Positions 28,606 through 33,869 of a stretch of 33,869 bases of DNA are shown here, in pieces (the stretch's first letter is position 1; each line of letters starts with the position of its first letter). The translations under genes and the position numbers were made by a program. The stretch covers positions 1 through 33,869 of the forward strand of contig WQYP01000031.1 in assembly GCA_009781185.1 (NCBI GenBank). Reading direction: 5' to 3'. The notes under the pieces are model-generated. The model saw only the letters and a list, made by a program, of their open reading frames with translations, did no database searches and was not told the DNA's origin. This DNA is from Phycisphaerales bacterium (lineage in GTDB: Bacteria; Planctomycetota; Phycisphaerae; WQYP01).

Positions 28606-30147
28606 ACGCCAAATGCGTTGACCTTGGACTTGAGGGGCGTCGAAGCGGCCGGTGATGGGGATGTCGGCGGTGGAGGATGCGAAGGGGCCGAAGGAGGCGG
28701 GCGGGGGGGCAGGGACGGTAGCCATGAGAGTGCAGGTGCCGGAGAGGGAGATTGAGCCGGTGAAGGTGAGGCGCTGGCGAGAGAGGGGTGGGCCGCAGTC
28801 CAGAACGACATGGTCGTAGCTGATCATGCCGTCGGCGGCGTGGAAGCGAAATGGCTCGGCGGTGGCGACGATGGACGTGGGAACGGAGGATGGGGCGGAA
28901 ATGTTCAGAAGGTCGGCCAGAATGCCGCTGCGGGCAAAGGTGAGTGCCGAGGGGGAAGGAGGGAAACTCAACCGGGCGGTAGCCTGTACGTCCAAAGGAC
29001 GATCGACGGGAAACGTGGTGTCGGTGAGCGTCAGGGTCACCAGACCATCAACGTGCTCCAGCGAAGCGAAGACAGGATTGATACGGCGAAGCAGACCCAC
29101 CAACGGCGGAGAGAGCTTCAGAGAGGCAACCGCGTAAGACGGACTATCCGGCGGGATCAGCAGGATCGGCGGTGCTTTTTTGGCGGGCCTTTGGAGCACC
29201 AGACGACAGTCGATCGCGGCACCCCCCTCACCTTCCGTGCCAAGGATATCGAGGACGGGATAACTCGAATCAAGCGGCGCAGCGTCACGGCATATCCAAC
29301 GCAGATGTTCGAGCGTGTCGCCCAGCGAAAGGCTCCAGCGAGGATCGAGATTCAGAAAATCGCAGACGAGTGCGGTGGGAAGTCGTGTAGCGATCAGCTC
29401 CGTCTCCGCGAGGAGAGCCAATCGCGGCGCGGACGACCATCGCGCCAGAGCTGGCAAAGTCGCGTTATACGAAAGTGTCTGCCCCTGGTCCCCAACGGCC
29501 GTGATCTGCACGTGGAAAGGAGCCTTGGCGGAAGCGATGGTGATGTCCGTCTGAAGATCGGAGTAAATGAGACTTTCTCCAGTAGCCTGAGAATTGAGGA
29601 TCAGGGCGGCGGAGCCGATCTGGAGCGAGCCGCGAAGGGTACGGAAAATCTTTTGGAGCCCGGCAAGAGAATCGAGAGAGGTGGAACCGTCAGGAGATTG
29701 ATATTTAACGAGTCGGAATTGAGCGGTATCAATGCGGGTATTGCCGATGTCGTAGTTACCCCAAACAATGTTCCAGAGGGTGAGATCGGACTCGATATGC
29801 GGGCAGGAGAGGAGTCGTGTGCCGTCGGGGAGGGAGAGGCTGACGTTTTGGAGTTGTGTGCCGTGGAACCAACCGAGGGACCAGTTTTCGATGGCGAGTA
29901 TGGCGGCGTTATCAGGATTGGGAGCGGCGGCTCGGAGGCGGGCATTGATTCGCTGAAGAACGTACGTACGCCCCTGTTCGTTGGAAATCCAGATCGGCAG
30001 CAAGAACAAAACAATCAAAAAAATAACCAGAAGTCCCAGGCCCCCCCAGGCAAAGCGTTTGAAAACTTTTTTCCAGCGTACGCGGCGCCGGGAGGAGGGC
30101 TGGGGCGTCTGGGGGAGCGGTGCGGGATTGATTTTCAGTGCTGCCAT
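28588..30147 (-). CDS. AsmA-like envelope protein with one N-terminal membrane helix
   Basis: A 519-residue protein. The basic N-terminus (RRRVRWKKVFKRFAW) is followed by one membrane helix (GGLGLLVIFLIVLFLLPIWI), then about 460 residues of beta-rich sequence typical of AsmA/DUF748-type proteins: LAIENWSLGWFHGTQLQNVS, LSLPDGTRLLSCPHIESDLT and the repeated theme 'theta-lx-DGLVTLTLTDT'. Such proteins bridge the periplasm and are implicated in lipid transport in other bacteria. The assignment is by overall character, not by a sharp motif. The GTEGEGGAAID stretch is encoded by a CCCCCC-rich patch at 29221. The last residues (SEPRP) and the stop come from a palindromic repeat. No clear ribosome binding site was seen. 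Confidence 0.6.
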   Translation of the reverse strand: MAALKINPAPLPQTPQPSSRRRVRWKKVFKRFAWGGLGLLVIFLIVLFLLPIWISNEQGRTYVLQRINARLRAAAPNPDNAAILAIENWSLGWFHGTQLQNVSLSLPDGTRLLSCPHIESDLTLWNIVWGNYDIGNTRIDTAQFRLVKYQSPDGSTSLDSLAGLQKIFRTLRGSLQIGSAALILNSQATGESLIYSDLQTDITIASAKAPFHVQITAVGDQGQTLSYNATLPALARWSSAPRLALLAETELIATRLPTALVCDFLNLDPRWSLSLGDTLEHLRWICRDAAPLDSSYPVLDILGTEGEGGAAIDCRLVLQRPAKKAPPILLIPPDSPSYAVASLKLSPPLVGLLRRINPVFASLEHVDGLVTLTLTDTTFPVDRPLDVQATARLSFPPSPSALTFARSGILADLLNISAPSSVPTSIVATAEPFRFHAADGMISYDHVVLDCGPPLSRQRLTFTGSISLSGTCTLMATVPAPPPASFGPFASSTADIPITGRFDAPQVQGQRIWRSEPRP

Positions 30148-30199
30148 AAGAGGTATCGTAGCGAAAATAGCTGGTGGTCAGTAGTCAGTGGGCAGTAGT

Positions 30200-30266
30200 G
30201 TTCAATCGTTAAATCGTTAAATCGATTTAACGACTTAACGACTTGACGGTTTAACGACTTAACGAT
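30200..30266. repeat. AAATCG hairpin repeat, copy 4
   Basis: CAATCGTTAAATCGTTAAAT on the left pairs with ATTTAACGACTTAACGAC and following units on the right. Upstream of parA. Confidence 0.8.
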
Positions 30267-30376
30267 CCCACGACGAGATGGCCGCCTGCAGTGTTACCCT
30301 CCTCACTGCCTCCATCCGCTTTTTCAATAGTGGTAAATCGTATTTTATCAAAAAAGGATGAAGATTTCGTGATTCT

Positions 30377-30405
30377 TTGACCGATGACATCAGAGGCAAT
30401 AGAGT
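30377..30405 (+). promoter_or_regulatory. Possible sigma-70 promoter for the parA-like operon
   Basis: TTGACC (30377-30382) and TAGAGT (30400-30405) are spaced by 17 bases, matching five and four of six consensus positions. It lies about 75 bases before the ParA start, with a GGGCGGGACGCCC hairpin in the leader. Consensus evidence only. Confidence 0.4.
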
Positions 30406-30480
30406 CGCACGGAATGCCCACGGGCGGGACGCCCGTACCACTGGTAGTGCAGGCGGTTTAGATGCAAGGATGCATAGCCT

Positions 30481-31881
30481 ATGCGTATCGTCGCTCTCAT
30501 CAATCAAAAAGGCGGTTGCGGAAAAACGACTTCTTCGATCAATCTCGCCGCGTGCCTGGCACATCTCGGGCAGCGGACGTTGCTGGTGGACATGGATCCA
30601 CAGGGTCACTGCGCCGTCGGACTGGCAGTGCCGGACCAGCAGATTGAAAAATCCATTTACAACATCTTGAGGGAGTCGGAAGGAGCAAGAGAGGGGGCGG
30701 TAACGATCAAGGAGATCACCTGGCAGATCGCCGGCAATTTCGATCTGGCGCCGGCGGCGATCGGCCTGGCAGCACTGGAAACCGAACTCCACGGCATACC
30801 AGGACGCCAGGATCGCTTAACCGATGCCCTCAAACGCGTCCAAAACGATTACGATTTCTGTATTATCGACTGCCCGCCGAACGTGGGTCTGCTGACGTTT
30901 AATGCCCTGCGAGCCGCGTCCGATGTGGTCATCCCGGTCGAGACAGGCTATTTCTCGCTGCATGGCCTGGCAAAACAATTGGAGTTGCTCGAGCAGCTTC
31001 GCAAGCAGTGTCGGCAGGAAATGCGGATCCGAATCCTCGCAACGCTCTACGACATTCGCACGAAGCTGGCGAGGGAAGTGCTCGCCGAGATGCGGGAACA
31101 GTTCGGCGACATGCTGATGGACGCAACCATCAATTTCAACACGAAACTGAAAGAAGCCGCGTCGTTCGGGCAGCCGATCACGGAATACGATCCGGCGTCG
31201 AAGGGCTTCAAAGACTTTTTGAAGTTGGCGAAGGAGTTGATGGGACCGACGCCGCGATTGACGTTGGAACCGGGGCGGGCGGTTGAGCCGGTGGTGGCAG
31301 CGGAGGGAGAGGGAGAATCGCTGGAGAACACGGTCAGCCAGGCGAAGGGGACGGTGGAAGAGATGGTGGAACTGGTGCGCGAAGCGAGCGAGGCGGGGGA
31401 AGCGGCGAAACCAGCAGAGTCGACGGACAACACAACGGAGCACGACATAGGCGAGACACCAGGACGGCGGAGTTCCCGATGGACGTCGCAGGCGGAATCG
31501 CTTGCGCGGCGGGCCAACGAAGTCAAAACCGCGGCGCAGCGAACAATGGGCGTCAATACCCAGGCTCGCCAGGGAACCGCACAACAAAAAATCGAAGAAT
31601 TCTACGGCGTGCGCCAGCTCCCGGAAGGACTGCTCTTCGTCGCCCATTTCCCCAACGCCCACAACGTGAGCATCGCCGGCGACTTCAACAACTGGACGCC
31701 GCAGCAGATGGTCGCGAGCGAAAATGAAGCCGCCGACACGTTCCGCATGCTCGTAGCGCTCAAGCCCGGCCGCTATCGCTATCGCCTGGTAGTCGACGGC
31801 CGTTGGCAGTCCGATCCGCATAACGTCGATTCCGAACCGAATCCCTACGGCGAACTCGATTCCATCGTGGAATTGATTTGA
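30481..31881 (+). CDS. ParA-family ATPase fused to a CBM48/AMPK glycogen-binding-type domain
   Basis: A 466-residue protein with three parts. Residues 1 to about 260 are a ParA/Soj ATPase: deviant Walker A INQKGGCGKTTSSINLA (signature Lys 10, Lys 15), Walker A' LLVDMDPQGH, Walker B DFCIIDCPPNVGLLTFNAL. Residues about 260-370 are an acidic, then basic, low-complexity linker. Residues about 374-466 are an early-set carbohydrate-binding fold: GLLFVAHFPNAHNVSIAGDF, NNWTPQQM and GRYRYRLVVDGRWQSDPHNV. ParA proteins position DNA or protein cargo; CBM48/AMPK domains bind alpha-glucans. A role in positioning glycogen or a glucan enzyme is conceivable but untested. No ParB or parS was seen. The ribosome binding site is weak. 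Confidence 0.88.
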   Translation: MRIVALINQKGGCGKTTSSINLAACLAHLGQRTLLVDMDPQGHCAVGLAVPDQQIEKSIYNILRESEGAREGAVTIKEITWQIAGNFDLAPAAIGLAALETELHGIPGRQDRLTDALKRVQNDYDFCIIDCPPNVGLLTFNALRAASDVVIPVETGYFSLHGLAKQLELLEQLRKQCRQEMRIRILATLYDIRTKLAREVLAEMREQFGDMLMDATINFNTKLKEAASFGQPITEYDPASKGFKDFLKLAKELMGPTPRLTLEPGRAVEPVVAAEGEGESLENTVSQAKGTVEEMVELVREASEAGEAAKPAESTDNTTEHDIGETPGRRSSRWTSQAESLARRANEVKTAAQRTMGVNTQARQGTAQQKIEEFYGVRQLPEGLLFVAHFPNAHNVSIAGDFNNWTPQQMVASENEAADTFRMLVALKPGRYRYRLVVDGRWQSDPHNVDSEPNPYGELDSIVELI

Positions 31882-31898
31882 GTTTCAATGGAGCCTTC

Positions 31899-33596
31899 AT
31901 GACCTTGTCATCGTCTGGACCGCAGCAGCCCAATGGGGCGCGGAGCATGGCGGACATTGCGCGGCTGTTCCTGGATGGAGCCAGACCGACGCCGACAAAA
32001 GAGGGGGGGAACACGCCCAAGCGTGTAGGTCCGCAAAGTCGGGCGGCGGCGACGACGGTGTCGAAACCCGAGGGGGAAGGCGGGAAAGGGGGGGGAGGGC
32101 CGATGTTTGTCCAATCAGCGATGCCGTTGACTGAAGTCGTGGCTTCTTCTGTTTCGGAGGATATGCCGCTGCCGGGCGTTATGCTGGCGCTCACCGGCCA
32201 GGATAATTCGCCGTTGCAGACGGAGCGGTTGTTCGCCGGCGTGCATGCGCTGGCTAGGGAACATCACACCTCGATCGGCGTCTTGGCGCTGGGCAACGGA
32301 TTCTTCACGCTGGACATGGCGGGGGTGGAATCGGTCGAAAATCTACCGAGAATGCATTTCGCAGGCGGTAGTGGAGGGGGGGGGGCGCCGGACATGCAGG
32401 TGGCACACGCACTGTATACCTATCGTCACGTGGCGAAGCATTGGATCATAGCTTCACCGGCCCCGGATCACCCGGCATTTGCACAACTGGCGACCGCGGT
32501 ACAGGACTGGCTGCTGGTAACAGCCACGGATAACGAATCAGTAGTGGCAGCATATCGGCAACTCAAACGCGCCCTGACGCTGAGCGTCCCGGAACGCGTG
32601 CTGCAAGCGGTGCTGCTGGCAAACGATTCCGCGGATGCGGCACTGGTTCACTCACGGCTGCGGCGAGCAACAACAGAATTTCTGCGAAACGATCTGCCAC
32701 TGGCAACGGTGGCCAAAAACGCACCCGTGGCAGCATTACGACTGGTATCGATCGCGGTTGGGGGGGACGATCCCGAATTGCACACGCGGATTTGGACGAC
32801 GGTCCTGGACGAAATTTGCGGTTCGTCGTCGGAGGAAGAAGAGGGGGGGGAGGGCGAAGCATCAGCAGACCTCAACCAGGCAATCGCACAAGCAACGCAA
32901 GCCGCAGCCGAGATTTCCCAGCACGCAGCGAACGCCGAAATCGCCAGCCACGCAATGTACGACCAATTGAGCAATCTAGGCAATGTCCTCGACGAGGAAG
33001 AGCGTGCTGCGCTGACGGCAAGGCTCGACGAGGAGCCGGGGGATAGAAGCCAGAAGCCAGAAGCCGGAAGCCAGAATGAGGAAGCTGGATTGATCGCATA
33101 TGACGATCAGAGCCGCGACCGTAAGGTCGCGACTGGGACGATTCGCGCGATGGAGGTGGCGGAGGGGGAGAGGGGTGGGATGAGCCGCGGAACGCAGTGG
33201 GAGGCAGTGGAGGGATCCATCCCGGACCTGGTGGCGGAGTCAGAACTGCTGGACGCCAGACCACCGATGTCGTGGGCGAAAGAATCCTGCGTCGCGGTAG
33301 ACCGCGAAGGGAGAATGCACGTCTGGACGCTGTACAAAGACGGCACCTCGTGGTTCGCGCTACGAGAATGGGCAAACGAACATCGAACGATCTTGGCACT
33401 CACCCGGCGAGACTTGACGATCGAGAAGGAACGTGCGGTGGCGGTGCACTTGGTGATGCCACTGGGGAGCGAAGAGAGGGGGGGCGAAGGAGCCAAGCCG
33501 TTACTGCGGACGGAGGCAACGGGAGTGTTTGTGTATCGTCTGCGTCTGATCCAGTGGCAGGGACGTCGCGGCGTGATCGTAGTGCCGCTCGCGTAA
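31899..33596 (+). CDS. ParA/MinD-like fold protein without P-loop, partner of ParA-CBM48
   Basis: A 565-residue protein of no named family. GGAG precedes ATG 31899 by about five bases; TTG 31878, overlapping the ParA stop, is in frame. The middle (about residues 85-290) follows the order of a MinD/FlhG fold: GVMLALTGQDNSPLQTERLF where a P-loop is expected, SIGVLALGNGFFTLDMAG, HWIIASPAPDHPAFAQLATA, WLLVTATDNESVVAAYRQLK and RVLQAVLLANDSADAALVHS. No GKT or DxD is present, so ATPase activity is unlikely. A helical region and a beta-rich C-terminal part (CVAVDREGRMHVWTLYKDGT) follow. Six G-tracts of seven or more encode Gly-rich stretches. An AGAAGCC repeat (QKPEAGSQ) and a short palindrome copy (QSRDRKVAT) are also in frame. 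Confidence 0.6.
   Translation: MTLSSSGPQQPNGARSMADIARLFLDGARPTPTKEGGNTPKRVGPQSRAAATTVSKPEGEGGKGGGGPMFVQSAMPLTEVVASSVSEDMPLPGVMLALTGQDNSPLQTERLFAGVHALAREHHTSIGVLALGNGFFTLDMAGVESVENLPRMHFAGGSGGGGAPDMQVAHALYTYRHVAKHWIIASPAPDHPAFAQLATAVQDWLLVTATDNESVVAAYRQLKRALTLSVPERVLQAVLLANDSADAALVHSRLRRATTEFLRNDLPLATVAKNAPVAALRLVSIAVGGDDPELHTRIWTTVLDEICGSSSEEEEGGEGEASADLNQAIAQATQAAAEISQHAANAEIASHAMYDQLSNLGNVLDEEERAALTARLDEEPGDRSQKPEAGSQNEEAGLIAYDDQSRDRKVATGTIRAMEVAEGERGGMSRGTQWEAVEGSIPDLVAESELLDARPPMSWAKESCVAVDREGRMHVWTLYKDGTSWFALREWANEHRTILALTRRDLTIEKERAVAVHLVMPLGSEERGGEGAKPLLRTEATGVFVYRLRLIQWQGRRGVIVVPLA
33046..33078 (+). repeat. AGAAGCC repeat inside the ParA-partner gene
   Basis: Units AGAAGCCAGAAGCCGGAAGC followed by CAGAATG encode RSQKPEAGSQNE in a linker. 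Same family as at 1008-1100 and 4009-4040. Confidence 0.75.
33106..33133 (+). repeat. GAGCCGCGACCG element, short copy 5, in frame
   Basis: ATCAGAGCCGCGACCGTAAG followed by GTCGCGAC matches one arm of the 28-bp palindromes. The second arm is reduced to GGTCGC. It encodes QSRDRKVAT, matching the start of the peptide theme in the RND pump and anti-sigma-like protein. Confidence 0.8.
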
Positions 33597-33625
33597 AATT
33601 GAGCTCACGCGGAGAGCGTGAAAAT

Positions 33626-33649
33626 AGCCTTGCGAGGCATCGCAAGGCT
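33626..33649. terminator. Hairpin between convergent genes, probable bidirectional terminator
   Basis: AGCCTTGCGA, loop GGCA, TCGCAAGGCT is a perfect 10-bp stem 30 bases after the stop of the ParA-partner gene. On the minus strand it is followed by ATTTTC, a weak U-run, which would serve the gene entering from the right edge. A GAGCTCACGC/GCGTGA motif adjoins it at 33601-33620. Confidence 0.5.
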
Positions 33650-33672
33650 TCGGACGCCAAACGCATCCTCGC

Positions 33673-33869
33673 CTACACGGACAAGGCCGTTTCACTGGCA
33701 ATGCTCACACGGCTCGATAAGGAACTCGCCAAGGGGAAGGAGGGGCTGCCCGGCGAACGTACACGAGCACGCTCATCAACCACCAACTGCCACCAATCCT
33801 CAAAATGCTCCTCAAGCATCCCGTTCACAATCCGACCGGCCCAAGTCTGCCCCTCTTGAGAACTCTCGC
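33673..33869 (-). CDS. Possible 3' end of a gene running off the right edge
   Basis: An open frame of 64 residues enters from the edge on the minus strand and stops at 33673-33675. Its first part (EGQTWAGRIVNGMLEEHFED, then WWQLVVDERARVRS) reads like a real helical protein. The last 25 residues are Ser/Ala/Val-rich and less convincing. No family was recognised. The hairpin at 33626-33649 lies 24 bases after its stop. An overlapping plus-strand frame across the same bases is an alternative, so confidence is low. Confidence 0.35.
   Translation of the reverse strand, partial: ESSQEGQTWAGRIVNGMLEEHFEDWWQLVVDERARVRSPGSPSFPLASSLSSRVSIASETALSV

Larger units (their letters stand above)
30148..30480. 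other. Intergenic stretch between the AsmA-like and parA genes
   Basis: Divergent region with no gene. It holds GGTCAGTAGTCAGTGGGCAG (about 30176-30195), an AAATCG hairpin at 30200-30266, a plausible promoter at 30377-30405 and an ACGGGCGGGACGCCCGT palindrome at 30420-30436 between that promoter and the ParA start. Confidence 0.65.

Noticed and set aside
28810..30198. 462-codon plus-strand frame opposite the AsmA-like gene
   Set aside because: Although long, it shows no signal, domain or plausible hydrophobic pattern, and the minus-strand reading has a proper membrane anchor and beta-rich body.
30481..33596. Chromosome partition locus (parABS)
   Set aside because: There is no ParB-like gene and no obvious TGTTTCACGTGAAACA-type site, and the ParA carries an unusual C-terminal domain, so a chromosome partition role is not supported.
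33197..33859. Plus-strand frame overlapping the end of the ParA-partner gene and running to the right edge
   Set aside because: Most of it is a shifted reading of a real gene; the part after 33600 has no ribosome binding site and competes with a minus-strand frame that has a hairpin after its stop.

Overview
The window looks like chromosomal DNA of a GC-rich Gram-negative bacterium, most probably a member of the Planctomycetota (Phycisphaerae-like). This is an inference from the gene repertoire and from the density of dispersed palindromic repeats, not from a marker gene. Coding density is high, genes lie on both strands, and most are housekeeping or envelope genes. No phage, plasmid, CRISPR array or complete insertion sequence was seen.

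Layout. 1-4.7 kb: a nested palindrome, a class I methyltransferase, a cytidylate-kinase-like protein, a long TPR protein, a KGG stress-type protein and a zinc-ribbon protein. 4.8-10.2 kb: an RND efflux operon (lipoprotein adaptor and inner-membrane pump), with a cassette carrying a four-helix-bundle (23S intervening-sequence-protein-like) gene inserted between the two genes. 10.5-13.1 kb: a parvulin-type chaperone and a class II fructose-bisphosphate aldolase with a strong terminator. 13.4-16.5 kb: tRNA-Arg(CCG) followed by a GH2 beta-galactosidase of different base composition. 16.5-24.8 kb: an RlmI-like methyltransferase, a PIN-TRAM membrane protein, a cysteine-desulfurase-like enzyme, a CPBP protease, a polytopic membrane protein, a zinc-ribbon membrane protein, YicC, SecG and triose-phosphate isomerase. 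24.8-25.7 kb: a gene-free stretch full of repeats. 25.7-28.5 kb: a DUF2127 protein, an ECF sigma factor, a membrane anti-sigma-like protein and a PDZ protein in one apparent operon. 28.6-30.1 kb: an AsmA-like envelope protein. 30.5-33.6 kb: a ParA ATPase fused to a glycogen-binding-type (CBM48) domain, followed by a partner that looks like a ParA/MinD fold without a P-loop. The right edge holds the tail of a possible further gene.

The most unusual aspect is how far repeats have entered genes. At least six dispersed families recur: (1) a TTCGAA-rich inverted repeat, once with and once without a four-helix-bundle gene; (2) an approximately 80-bp palindrome with GAGCCGCGACCG arms, in frame in two or three proteins and supplying the stop codons of two convergent genes; (3) a GAGTTCACGCTTCAGCGTG element, once in frame inside the beta-galactosidase and once forming a terminator; (4) AGAAGCC tandem repeats encoding the C-termini of several proteins; (5) AAATCGTTAAATCG hairpins; (6) an approximately 160-bp MITE-like element. 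In addition, many coding regions contain G-runs or G/A-rich stretches, on the coding strand, that encode Gly/Glu-rich inserts. The ParA-CBM48 fusion with its P-loop-less partner is the best candidate for an undescribed protein system. The TTCGAA/four-helix-bundle cassette is the best candidate for an undescribed mobile element.
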